From Planctomycetota bacterium (GTDB lineage: Bacteria > Planctomycetota > SZUA-567 > JAFGGJ01), in assembly GCA_016930595.1 (NCBI GenBank), contig JAFGGJ010000027.1, positions 1-64,000 on the forward strand: a stretch of DNA of 64,000 bases, written 5' to 3'. Positions 7,076-15,399 of the stretch are shown here, piece by piece. The notes beneath the pieces were generated by a model that saw nothing but the letters and a program-made list of their open reading frames with translations, ran no database searches and was not told the origin of the DNA. The translations under genes and the position numbers were made by a program. Positions within the stretch are counted from its first letter, which is position 1; every line of letters starts with the position of its first letter.

Positions 7076-8557
7076 TCAGCGCCCGCCTTCCGCCCCATCC
7101 TCTACAGCCGCGCCCCCCCGCTCCACCGCCCCCATGTGCGCCGCGGGCGCCTTCATCTCCGGCATGAACGGCGTCAGCAGGCTTATCCCCAGCCACGCCA
7201 CCGCGCATGTCACCACCCCGGCCAGCAGCCCCACCTTCAGCCACTCGAAAAACCCGATGTGCTTACGGTACCTCTTCTCGAGCTGCCCCAGCGCCACTAT
7301 GTTCGCCGTCGACCCTATCATCGTTATGTTGCCCCCGAAACACGCCCCGAACAGCAGCGCCCACCACAGCGGCATCGAATTGAACTCCTTCACCACCGGG
7401 ATGAACGCCGCCACGAACACCACGTTGTCCACGAACGCCGACCCCACCGCGCTCGTCGCCAGCACCACCGGCACCAGCGCCGAAGGACTGTCGCCGAACG
7501 TCCTCGCAAAGTCCGTGGCCACCTTCACCGTCACCCCCGTGTGCTCCAGCGTCCCGGCCTTCGCAAACACCATCATGAAGAACAGCAGCGTCCACCACTC
7601 CACCTCCCCCTCCACGTAGTGCCTCGCACGCTCGTGCCTCCACAGCATCAGCACCCCCGCCACCGCCATCGGCGCCACTATCAGCATCGTGTTCGTCGCC
7701 AGCCCCAGCGCCCCCTCCAGCCGCGTGTGGCTCGCTATCAGCGCCAGCAGCACCAGCAGTATCGCCAGCCCCTTCCCGTACGGGATCCGCACCATCGGCC
7801 CCAGCCCAAGCCCCTGCTCCCGTCTCTCCTTCAGCTTCTCCGACAGCAGCGCTATGTCCTTCCTGTACCACGCCGCCACCAGCGCCAGCGCGGACACCAG
7901 CGACAGCAGCATCACGGGAAACGCCCACGTGATGAAGTCCGGGAACGTCAGCCCGGACTTGTGCCCTATCAGTATCCCCACCGGGTTCCCCAGCATCGTC
8001 CCGCTCGACCCTATGTTCGTCGCCAGCACCGCTATTATCAGGAACGGCGTCGGCCTCAGCTTCAGCGTGTCGCATACCTGGAATATCAGCGCGCTCATGA
8101 ACACTATCGACGTCACCTCGTCCACCGCGCACGCCATCAGGGCGCTCAGTACCACCAGCGTCACCGTGAACAGCCCCCCCGTCATCCCCTTCATGCTTAT
8201 CACCGACTGGATTATCCAACTGAAGAACCCCAGCTCCTTCAGCGCTCCCACCGTCACCATCATCCCCACCAGGAACATTATCGTCGGCAGCTCGCACGAC
8301 TCCACGAAACTCGTTATGTCCAGCACCTGCGTCGCCAGCAGCGTCACTATCCCCAGGAACGCTATCGCCAGCCGGAACTTCCAGAAAAACAGCGTCGCAA
8401 ACACCGTCACCGTGAATATCCCTATCGACACCAGCTGCAGCCCCTCGAACCCGCCCAGGTACGCCGCCCCGGTCACCCCCGCCGCTATGCCACCAAGCAT
8501 CACCGCCTTCGCCGGCAGCGACGACCCCGCAGCGTACATGCTCCCCGTCCACGTCAT
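7076..8557 (-). CDS. ArsB/NhaD-type ion permease (IT superfamily), 493 aa
   Basis: Integral inner-membrane transporter with about 11-12 hydrophobic segments. The two-repeat architecture and motifs such as NIGSSGTMLGNPVGILIG and GGNITMIGSTANIVA, in the re-entrant loops, match the ion transporter superfamily (NhaD Na+/H+ antiporters, ArsB, CitM-like). An acidic site, CAVDEVTSIVF, lies in one helix and SAFVDNVVFVAA in its partner repeat. The C-terminal tail is acidic and Ala/Gly-rich. It starts seven bases after the EIIA-CBS gene, so the two are one operon. The ion is not determined. Confidence 0.8.
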   Translation of the reverse strand: MTWTGSMYAAGSSLPAKAVMLGGIAAGVTGAAYLGGFEGLQLVSIGIFTVTVFATLFFWKFRLAIAFLGIVTLLATQVLDITSFVESCELPTIMFLVGMMVTVGALKELGFFSWIIQSVISMKGMTGGLFTVTLVVLSALMACAVDEVTSIVFMSALIFQVCDTLKLRPTPFLIIAVLATNIGSSGTMLGNPVGILIGHKSGLTFPDFITWAFPVMLLSLVSALALVAAWYRKDIALLSEKLKERREQGLGLGPMVRIPYGKGLAILLVLLALIASHTRLEGALGLATNTMLIVAPMAVAGVLMLWRHERARHYVEGEVEWWTLLFFMMVFAKAGTLEHTGVTVKVATDFARTFGDSPSALVPVVLATSAVGSAFVDNVVFVAAFIPVVKEFNSMPLWWALLFGACFGGNITMIGSTANIVALGQLEKRYRKHIGFFEWLKVGLLAGVVTCAVAWLGISLLTPFMPEMKAPAAHMGAVERGGAAVEDGAEGGR

Positions 8558-8564
8558 CCCGCGC

Positions 8565-9488
8565 TCAATCCCTCAGCACTTTCCGTATGAAACCCTGCAG
8601 CGTCACCACCCCCACCAGCTTCTTCCCCTTCACCACGAACACCTCGCGCGCCTTGCCGCGCGCTATCTCGCGCGCCACCTGCACCGCAGGGGCCTCCACC
8701 GGCACCGTCGCGTACTCCGTCGACATTATGTCCGCCAGCCACGTCTTCCCCTCGTTCTTCAGCACCTGCACGAACGGCTCGAAATGCATTATCGGCGACA
8801 GGTCCTCCATCCACAGCAGGTAGTCCGGCAGCGCCACCCTCAGCAGCTCGTACGCCGACACCATCCCCACCAGCTCCCCCGTCTTGTCCAGAACCGGCAG
8901 GTCCACGAGGTTGTGCTTCGCAAACATGTCGATCGCGTGCTCCAGCTTGTCCGTCTCCTGCACCGACACCACGTTCCTCGACATGATGTCTCCCGCACAC
9001 AGGTGTTCCGGCAGCACCGCCCCCCTGTCGAAATACCTCCACACCTCTTCCGCCGAACCCAGCCCCGCCACCCGTTCCGCCGCCTCAGCGTCTTCCACCA
9101 GCCCCGCCAGCGAACTCACCGCCTGCAGGTAGCTCCCCGGCGCGTCCTTCGGCACCAGTATCACTATCACCAGCTTTACCGCCGCCTGTCCCTCCACGCA
9201 GAAATCTATCCCCTCCCGGCTCGTCGCCACCCCCACCACCAGCTCCGCCACCGCTTCCAACCTCGCGTGCGGCAGCGCCACCCCGGGCGCAATCACCGTG
9301 CACTGCGCCTCCTCACGCTCCATCACCGCCCCGTACGCCTCGTCCACGTTCCCTATCCCGCGGTCGTACGCCAGCCGTTCCAGCACCTTCCGGATGACTT
9401 CGTCCCGGCTTGCGGCGCCCACGTCGCATATGATGTCCCTGGGGCCGAAAAGGGCCGAAAATTTCACGCTGCCGTTGAAATTCGCCAT
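8565..9488 (-). CDS. PTS EIIA-like (PtsN type) plus tandem CBS regulatory protein, 307 aa
   Basis: Cytoplasmic regulator. Residues about 8-155 form an EIIA domain of the fructose/nitrogen type with the phosphorylatable His74 in LPHARL. Residues about 175-307 hold two CBS motifs (AGDIMSRNVVSV and LADIMSTEYATVPV) that usually bind adenine nucleotides. The start is placed at 9488 because a promoter spans 9531-9560, which excludes longer starts, and GGCGGG lies at suitable distance. It is followed after seven bases by the permease gene, implying that it gates or senses transport. No EI, HPr or EIIBC gene lies in the window. Confidence 0.8.
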   Translation of the reverse strand: MANFNGSVKFSALFGPRDIICDVGAASRDEVIRKVLERLAYDRGIGNVDEAYGAVMEREEAQCTVIAPGVALPHARLEAVAELVVGVATSREGIDFCVEGQAAVKLVIVILVPKDAPGSYLQAVSSLAGLVEDAEAAERVAGLGSAEEVWRYFDRGAVLPEHLCAGDIMSRNVVSVQETDKLEHAIDMFAKHNLVDLPVLDKTGELVGMVSAYELLRVALPDYLLWMEDLSPIMHFEPFVQVLKNEGKTWLADIMSTEYATVPVEAPAVQVAREIARGKAREVFVVKGKKLVGVVTLQGFIRKVLRD

Positions 9489-9530
9489 CTGTTTCCCGCC
9501 GCTGTTTCCGTTCATAACCCGTTCACTGCC

Positions 9531-9560
9531 ATATTGTTGCCGGGATAGCACCGATGTCAA
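9531..9560 (-). promoter_or_regulatory. Promoter of the EIIA-CBS/permease operon
   Basis: On the minus strand TTGACA (9555-9560) and CAATAT (9531-9536) are 18 bases apart. Transcription would start near 9524, giving a leader of about 36 bases before the ATG at 9488. Confidence 0.55.
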
Positions 9561-9593
9561 GCGGTTTCCGCCCGGAGTGAAATTTCCGCCCCA

Positions 9594-9621
9594 GGCGCCG
9601 GCAGGAACCCGGGCCGGCGCC
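9594..9621. repeat. Perfect 9-bp inverted repeat GGCGCCGGC/GCCGGCGCC
   Basis: The arms lie at 9594-9602 and 9613-9621 with a 10-base loop. A second inverted repeat, CCCGAA/TTCGGG, follows within 40 bases. The pair sits between divergent promoters, exactly where plus-strand composition changes from C-rich to G-rich. No T run follows, so it is not a simple terminator. Confidence 0.5.
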
Positions 9622-9667
9622 GAATTATCCCGAAAACCCGCGAATTCGGGCCCAAAAAGGGCTTGAC

Positions 9668-9687
9668 TTAACCGGTTAACCGGTTAA
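9668..9687. promoter_or_regulatory. Operator of GntR regulator: two overlapping TTAACCGGTTAA palindromes
   Basis: TTAACCGGTTAA occurs at 9668-9679 and again at 9676-9687, sharing four bases and forming one 20-bp perfect palindrome. TTGACT (9663-9668) directly precedes it as a likely -35 box, so bound repressor would block the promoter. It lies 30 bases before the regulator's start codon, which points to autoregulation. Confidence 0.7.
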
Positions 9688-9717
9688 CATATAACCGTAC
9701 AAGTGAAAGGGCCGTTC

Positions 9718-10782
9718 ATGCCGCGCCTGTTCCATAAAATTCCGATGTACGCCCAGATTCGAGACATCCTGGCGGACAGGATCACTCTGGGCGAGTTCCA
9801 CCGGGGCGAAAAATTGCCTTCCGAACGCGAATTATGCGCCGAATTCAACGTTTCCAAGCACACGACGATCCGTGCGCTGAACGAACTTGTGGCGATGGGG
9901 CTGGTGCGGCGGGCGCAGGGGAAGGGGACGTTCGTCGCCGGGACTTCGGTGAAGGCCGGGGTGGTGCGTTTCGTGTTTTACCGGACGGCCGTGGAGCTGC
10001 CGCTGGACGTGTACTATGCGTCGATACTGGGTGCGGTGGAGAAGAGGATATCGGAGAGCGGGTACGACCTGGCGGTTTCGTCAGTGGGGACGAACCGGGA
10101 GGTGTTCGGGGCCGTGGAAGAGGGATACCTGATGGTGGGGCCGGTGCCCGACGAGATAGTGGAAGAGGGGGTGGAGAAAGGGGTACCGGTGGTGACGATA
10201 GACCATCCGGGGTGCCCGATAGAGACGAACGTGGTGGCATTCGACGAGGTGGCGTCGGGGAAGCTGGCGGCGAGCGTGCTGCTGGGCAAAGGCTGCCGGG
10301 ACATAGGGTACGTGGGGGAATACGAGAGCCGGTCGGAAGACAAGAGGGAATGGCCGAATTCGCGCCTGAGGCGCACGGGCGTGGAGATCGCCCTGGCCGA
10401 AGCGGGGGAGCCGCTGGAGGAAGAGCGTTGTGTCACGATATGCAGGACGGCGGAGCTGAAGGAGTTCATAGAGGAGCGCATTGAGGGGAAAAACCTGCCG
10501 GAGGCGTTCGTGACGTTCAACGACGGGATTGCCGGGACGCTGCTGGAGACGCTGGAAGAGGCGGGGCGGCGGATGGACCGTGAGCGGGTGGTGAGTTTCA
10601 CGTCGCTGGCGAACGGTGCGACGGCGGCGGCGGGGACGCGGATAGCCGGCGACCCTGGGCGGCTGGGAGCGAGCGGAGCCGACATGCTGCTGAGGTGGAT
10701 GAAGAAGCGCGGAAGGAAGCCGGAAAGGGTGCTGCTGGAAAGAAGCGCCGTCGACACGGCCGGACACAGTGTGCGGCCGTGA
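9718..10782 (+). CDS. GntR-type repressor with LacI-like sugar-sensing domain, 354 aa
   Basis: Transcriptional regulator of the AraR-like architecture. Residues about 5-75 are a GntR winged helix (PMYAQIRDILADRITLGEF, GEKLPSERELC, RRAQGKGTFV). The rest is a periplasmic-binding-protein-like effector domain (LMVGPVPDEI, VVTIDHPG, DIGYVGEYESR, AFVTFNDG). The ATG at 9718 follows GAAAGGG; a GTG at 9703 in the same frame is less likely. The palindromic operator upstream indicates self-repression. The effector is probably a sugar. Likely targets are the following secreted-protein gene and perhaps other glycan genes. Confidence 0.85.
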   Translation: MPRLFHKIPMYAQIRDILADRITLGEFHRGEKLPSERELCAEFNVSKHTTIRALNELVAMGLVRRAQGKGTFVAGTSVKAGVVRFVFYRTAVELPLDVYYASILGAVEKRISESGYDLAVSSVGTNREVFGAVEEGYLMVGPVPDEIVEEGVEKGVPVVTIDHPGCPIETNVVAFDEVASGKLAASVLLGKGCRDIGYVGEYESRSEDKREWPNSRLRRTGVEIALAEAGEPLEEERCVTICRTAELKEFIEERIEGKNLPEAFVTFNDGIAGTLLETLEEAGRRMDRERVVSFTSLANGATAAAGTRIAGDPGRLGASGADMLLRWMKKRGRKPERVLLERSAVDTAGHSVRP

Positions 10783-10822
10783 GGCTGGACAAGGCGTGCA
10801 AACAGTTCGGGAGGTAACAGGG

Positions 10823-11995
10823 ATGAAAAGGGAGAGGACATCGGTTTACGCGTTTATGGCGGCGGGGATGGCGTTGTGTGCGGCGGCGTACGCCGGGGAC
10901 GGGGTAACGCCGACCCAGATAGCGACGGGGTGGGGAGCCATGTCAGGGGGACTGGAAGCGAAGGTCGTCTACTGGGACGTGAATTCGTACGGGCTGTGCG
11001 TGCTGAACCTGAAGACCGGTGCGAGCACGGAAATAAGGGACGGGGAATATTCTGCGAACAAGATACCGTGCTGGTCGCCGGACGGGACAAGGATCTACGT
11101 GCGGGACAACGGCGTGGCCACGGTGATGAACGCGGACGGGACGAACGCGAAGGCGGTGCTGGCGAACGCCGGGTACAACCAGGGGAGCTGGCTGGACGAC
11201 GACTGGATAGTGGTGGTGGACGCGTCGGACTACAGGATACGGAAGGTGCAGGTGAACGCGTCGAACGACTTTGTGCAGGTGGTGGACGTCGTCACCGATG
11301 CGCTGGCCGGGACCAGCAGGGGCTATGCGACGATGTGCGGGGATTACGTGGCTTGGTGGGCGCCGGACGCGAACGTGCCGTTCGGGGGCACGCACCGGTG
11401 CATAATAAGGAACGTGGTGACGCTGGCCGAACACGAAGCGCTGCCGCGCGACGAGAGCTGCTGCGGGATAAACCTGAAGCGGGACGGGTCGGGGGCGTAC
11501 ATATACAACTACCACCACCATTTCGAGGACGCCCGGATACAGGCGTTCGACGGGACGCTTCTGGACCAGATGCCGGCGGGGAGCGGGGCGGAGATCTGGC
11601 ATCCGAGGTGGTCAAACCACGAGGACTACGTGGCGCACATGAACGTATCGGAAGATCCCAAGACGAATTCGACGCACGCCTACGTGCGCAAGGCGCCCGC
11701 CTGGGGCGAAGTGCACCTGGGCGGAGGAGTCGCCGATCCGGACCTGTGGGTGGAAGGCGGAGGAGCGGACACGGCGGCGCCGGACGTGACGGCGGGGACG
11801 GTGGTGATATACGGGGCGGCATCCGACGCCGCGTGCACACCCGTCGTCGAGATAGACGGGAGCACGGTGGCGCTCAGCGGCGGGGTGTTCGAATCCGAGG
11901 AGGTGCTGTCGTCGTACCCGGAGGTGTTCACGATAACGGCGACGGACGCGTCCAGCAACGTGCGGACGGTGGAACTGGAGATAGACGTCCCATAG
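10823..11995 (+). CDS. Secreted TolB/PD40-like beta-propeller protein with C-terminal Ig-like domain, 390 aa
   Basis: Exported protein of unknown function. A Sec signal peptide (VYAFMAAGMALCAAAYA) spans roughly residues 8-25. The next 270 residues carry propeller-type repeats, for example IPCWSPDGTRIYVRD followed by VMNADGTNAKAVL, as in PD40/TolB proteins that bind peptides or glycans. From about residue 310 an Ig-like bacterial domain (PVVEIDGSTVALSGGVF, FTITATDASSNVRTVELEI) ends the protein. The ATG at 10823 follows GGGAGG. It begins 40 bases after the GntR gene and may be in its operon. No catalytic motif is seen. Confidence 0.7.
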   Translation: MKRERTSVYAFMAAGMALCAAAYAGDGVTPTQIATGWGAMSGGLEAKVVYWDVNSYGLCVLNLKTGASTEIRDGEYSANKIPCWSPDGTRIYVRDNGVATVMNADGTNAKAVLANAGYNQGSWLDDDWIVVVDASDYRIRKVQVNASNDFVQVVDVVTDALAGTSRGYATMCGDYVAWWAPDANVPFGGTHRCIIRNVVTLAEHEALPRDESCCGINLKRDGSGAYIYNYHHHFEDARIQAFDGTLLDQMPAGSGAEIWHPRWSNHEDYVAHMNVSEDPKTNSTHAYVRKAPAWGEVHLGGGVADPDLWVEGGGADTAAPDVTAGTVVIYGAASDAACTPVVEIDGSTVALSGGVFESEEVLSSYPEVFTITATDASSNVRTVELEIDVP

Positions 11996-12015
11996 GGGAG
12001 AAGAGGACTCGGGAC

Positions 12016-12050
12016 GCGGGGCGCCGTACCGCAAGCGGGCGGCGCCCCCG
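12016..12050. terminator. GC-rich hairpin between convergent genes
   Basis: GGGGCGCCG (12018-12026) pairs with CGGCGCCCC (12040-12048) across a 13-base loop. It lies between two convergent genes and probably stops transcription from both sides. The flanking T runs are short, so strength is uncertain. Confidence 0.5.
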
Positions 12051-12076
12051 TCTTAATCGGGGGCGAGCACGGGGCG

Positions 12077-15000
12077 TCAGCGTGCGGTAATAAGCTCGGC
12101 GAGGGTGCGGCGGAGTTCGGAGATCTGCCAGGTTTTGAGGCCGCCGAAGGTGAGAGCGTCGGCGTTATCAGCACCGGCGCCGGCCTTGCGACCGGTTTTG
12201 AGTTCGAGGGAGCGCGTGACGATATCGCGTAGCTGCTCGCGCTGAAGGCCCCTGCGCCTGGCGAGTTCGGCGAGGTATTCGATAATCTGCTGGCCGTCGC
12301 GGAAGGCCTTGAGGCGCATGTCGGCGACGACGCTGACGCCGAACCTTGTGCCCGGGACGAGGATGGCGGAGCCGCCGACGCCCTTGTCGTTGGTATCGAG
12401 GGAGCCGTCGCCGCCGAGGGTCTGCCAGGGGAGGTGGGCGTGGGCGCCGTTAAGGTACATGTTGAGGAGGAGCGTGACGGACTGGGTATTGCTGGCGGTA
12501 TCGGGGCTGGTGCCGCCGTAGGTGCATATTTTGACGCCGGTTTCCCGGTTGAGGATACGACAGCGGCGGTAGTTGCCCGTGGAAGTGAAGCCGCCTATGT
12601 ACTCGGTCTGGAGGATGCCGTCCATGACGCGTCCCTGCCACTGAGGGCGGGAAATGTCGGCGCGGCTGGTCCAGACGGCGGGGTCGGCGTCGCCGCGGCC
12701 CTGTTTCCAGAGCATGTTGAAGAACTGGAGAGCGAGCCAGTCTTCCCAGTGGTAGGGTTCGTCGGTGGTCCACCACATGTTGGAGCCGTAGTCGATGCGG
12801 TGGGTGGCCTTGCCGCCGTAGAAGCACTGCATTTCGGTCTTATTCCAGCCCTTCTGCCTGAAGTGTTCGATGAACTGTTTTTCGACGGCGAGGAAGGCGT
12901 CCTTGTATTCCCTGGAGAGAGCGTCGCCGATATAGGGTGCGAGGAGCTGCTGATTGACGATGTGACTGGAGTCTTCGCCGCGTCCGGGCCAGTGTCCTTC
13001 GTAGCGGTAGGTCTGCTTGGAGAGCGGGGTGGGCCAGCTATCGCCGAAGGGGAGGTACATGCATTCGGTGGGGACACCTGAACGGCGGTTGTTCGCGAAG
13101 GCTTCGCCGGAGAGGAGGGGGCCGGCGTTGCGGTCATAGTCGTCCCAGTTGACCTGAATGGCGGAGCCGGAGCCGGTGGTGCGTGCGCCCCAGGTGCCGC
13201 AGTTCAGGACGCAGCGGTGCTGGTGTGCAAGGCGGTAATAGTCGTGAGCGTTGCGCGGGATGCTATAGGTGTTGAGTTCGGGCCAGAAGGCGAGCTTGTC
13301 TGGGAGCTGGAAGTCGTAGACTTTGAGCGAGAGGGGCAGGTTCACGGAAGCGCCGCCCGAGGCGGCGACGGCGATGGTGCCGGAGTAGATGCCGGGCGAG
13401 GCGGCCTTGGGGATATAGATATCGAGGTAAACGGTCTGGTTTTTCTGGGAGTCGAGCTTGCGGAGGGGATCCGGGATACGGAAGGATTCGCCGTGCTTGA
13501 GGGGAACGCAGTAGGCGGGCTGCCACTTGTTGGCGGAGTTGCGTGCGTACCAATTTTTCCAGAGCTCGATTTCCGCAGATCCGATGGTCGAGCCGGCGGG
13601 GCCCTTGAGCGTGCCGGGGGTGACCGTGACGTCGGCCGGCTGTGCGGGGGGTGTTTCGATGCACAACTGGCAGGAGACGTATTCGCCTTTTGCGCCGAAG
13701 AGGTCGATGCGCTCGCCGTTCCAGACGGCGTTGGAGGAGGAGGGCGGGGAGCCGGCGCCGACGTCGTCGAACATGACGCCTGCGTCTTCGGGGCCGACCT
13801 TGGCGAGTCCCGGGAGGGCCCAGACGCGCAGGGTGCCCGCGGCCGGGGGTCTGCCGGCGGAAGGGGGCCTGAAGGCGGCGAGGGCGAGATCCGAGGCGAG
13901 AGCGGGAGACGACTTCACCGAAACTCTTGCCGGAGCGGAGCGGCGGTTGCCGCGTGAGACGGCGACGACGGCCAGGTCGAAGGCTGCGGAGGGCGGGAGG
14001 TCTTCCAGGTAGAAGGCCGTGGGGCGGCCCTTGATGGGGTGATAGACACGCCAGCGTTCGACGGGACTGCCGTTCAGGGTCAATTTCCAGCAGAAGACGT
14101 CATCGGAGGGCGAGACGGTAACCTTGATGGCGCCGAACTGCAGGGTGGACTTTTCGGGAGCGGGTTCGGCGGAAACGCGCGGCACGGCGGGATCGGCTGC
14201 GAGGGGTTCGCCGAGTTCGGCTTCGACATAGGGTTCATTGCCGCGAGACTCGGAGGCATAGACGAAGTTGTTGAAGAGGCCGATGGTGCCGCCGTCCATG
14301 ACGGCGAGGCCGTCGGTATCGCCGACGCACAAGGCGTAGACGAGTTCGGGAGGGAGGTTGACGGAGATCCAGCCGCCCTGGAGCTGTTCGCGTGCGGCCC
14401 ATGCATCGAGGGTATTGCCGGCGGACATGACGGCGTCGGCGAAGACGGAGCCTGGCCAGGTCCATGATTTTTTAGAGGCGTGGTCGGCGTAGAGGTAGGT
14501 GGCGCCGGAGGGGGGGCCGTAGTCGTTGGACGTGGTACCTTCGACCCATTCCTGGTTGACGGTGGAGACGCGTATGTAATGGAGCTTGTCCTCGTTTGCG
14601 CACTTGAGGAAGAGCTTTGCGGAAAGGACGCGCCTGCCGACGGCCGGGGAGGCGTCGAAGCGGATGGCGGCCATTTCCTGTATGGACTTGATTTTCATGC
14701 GGGAGTTTTTACCTGAGGAAGAGTTGCGCTCCTGGTTATTGGCGTCGGAGAGCCAGATGTCGGCGACGGCCCTGAGGCGGACTTTTTCGGTCTTGCCGGA
14801 ATAAGGCTGGTGCGTTGCGGGTGCGGAAGGAGGGGCGTCGGCGGCGGTTTCGCCGGCAGGTTGAGGCGAAGGGGGATGGATCAGGTCGGCGAGCCTGCGG
14901 ACTTCGGCGCTGCGGTTGGGGTCGAGTTCGAGGACGCGGTTAAGTGCGGTTTCGGCGGTATCCGGAAGCCCTGCCGAGACGCAGAATTCTGCGATCCTGA

Positions 15001-15301
15001 GGGCTTCGGAGGCGTCGGCGGCGACAAGTGCGAGTTCGGCGAGGGAGCCATCGTCGAGCATGGACCACTGGAGGACCATCTCGTCGGCAGCGCGCCGGCC
15101 TGCAACGCTGAGAGCGGAAGAGCGCGCGGACTTGAAGGTGACGCGCATCCTGTTGCCGAAGACCTGAATCTGGACGCGCTTGCCCTGGAGGTCGCGGCTG
15201 TGAGCGACGACGACGTCCACGAGAGCGTCCCTGGCGACGGCGGCTTCGAGCGAGCCGAAAGCGGTAACGGCAAAAAGAACAAGAAGAGCGGGTTTCCGCA
15301 T
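12077..15301 (-). CDS. Large secreted GH123/DUF4091-like glycosidase with DNRLRE module, 1074 aa
   Basis: Exported carbohydrate-active protein. A signal peptide covers residues 1-20 (ALLVLFAVTAFGSLEAAVA). Residues about 170-340 resemble a DNRLRE/CBM96 beta-sandwich (RLRAVADIWLSD, then VTKLFLKCANEDK-like strands and WVEGTTSNDYG). Around residue 480-680 is a beta-rich DUF4091 N-domain (GEYVSCQLCIETP, VYLDIYIP, SGTIAVAA). Beyond 690 comes a large barrel-like region (FWPELNTYSIP, NMWWTTDEPYHWEDW) similar to GH123/DUF4091 proteins. The catalytic acids cannot be assigned confidently. It stands alone, convergent with the preceding gene and separated by 98 bases from the metallo-hydrolase. Confidence 0.65.
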   Translation of the reverse strand: MRKPALLVLFAVTAFGSLEAAVARDALVDVVVAHSRDLQGKRVQIQVFGNRMRVTFKSARSSALSVAGRRAADEMVLQWSMLDDGSLAELALVAADASEALRIAEFCVSAGLPDTAETALNRVLELDPNRSAEVRRLADLIHPPSPQPAGETAADAPPSAPATHQPYSGKTEKVRLRAVADIWLSDANNQERNSSSGKNSRMKIKSIQEMAAIRFDASPAVGRRVLSAKLFLKCANEDKLHYIRVSTVNQEWVEGTTSNDYGPPSGATYLYADHASKKSWTWPGSVFADAVMSAGNTLDAWAAREQLQGGWISVNLPPELVYALCVGDTDGLAVMDGGTIGLFNNFVYASESRGNEPYVEAELGEPLAADPAVPRVSAEPAPEKSTLQFGAIKVTVSPSDDVFCWKLTLNGSPVERWRVYHPIKGRPTAFYLEDLPPSAAFDLAVVAVSRGNRRSAPARVSVKSSPALASDLALAAFRPPSAGRPPAAGTLRVWALPGLAKVGPEDAGVMFDDVGAGSPPSSSNAVWNGERIDLFGAKGEYVSCQLCIETPPAQPADVTVTPGTLKGPAGSTIGSAEIELWKNWYARNSANKWQPAYCVPLKHGESFRIPDPLRKLDSQKNQTVYLDIYIPKAASPGIYSGTIAVAASGGASVNLPLSLKVYDFQLPDKLAFWPELNTYSIPRNAHDYYRLAHQHRCVLNCGTWGARTTGSGSAIQVNWDDYDRNAGPLLSGEAFANNRRSGVPTECMYLPFGDSWPTPLSKQTYRYEGHWPGRGEDSSHIVNQQLLAPYIGDALSREYKDAFLAVEKQFIEHFRQKGWNKTEMQCFYGGKATHRIDYGSNMWWTTDEPYHWEDWLALQFFNMLWKQGRGDADPAVWTSRADISRPQWQGRVMDGILQTEYIGGFTSTGNYRRCRILNRETGVKICTYGGTSPDTASNTQSVTLLLNMYLNGAHAHLPWQTLGGDGSLDTNDKGVGGSAILVPGTRFGVSVVADMRLKAFRDGQQIIEYLAELARRRGLQREQLRDIVTRSLELKTGRKAGAGADNADALTFGGLKTWQISELRRTLAELITAR

Positions 15302-15399
15302 GTCGGCACCTTCCCTTCGGATCCACGGGTACCCGGTATCTATTCTGCAAACCTGCGGAAAGAACGCAAGTCACAGGCAAAAAGCCGGGGCGGGGGAGA

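Noticed and set aside
6437-8590. Plus-strand frame of about 700 codons, rich in His, Arg and Pro
   Set aside because: It is antisense to the permease and esterase genes; the composition is typical of a shadow frame.
9561-9717. Replication origin at the skew switch
   Set aside because: No DnaA-box cluster, dnaA, dnaN or gidA is near, and the opposite switch is only about 28 kb away.
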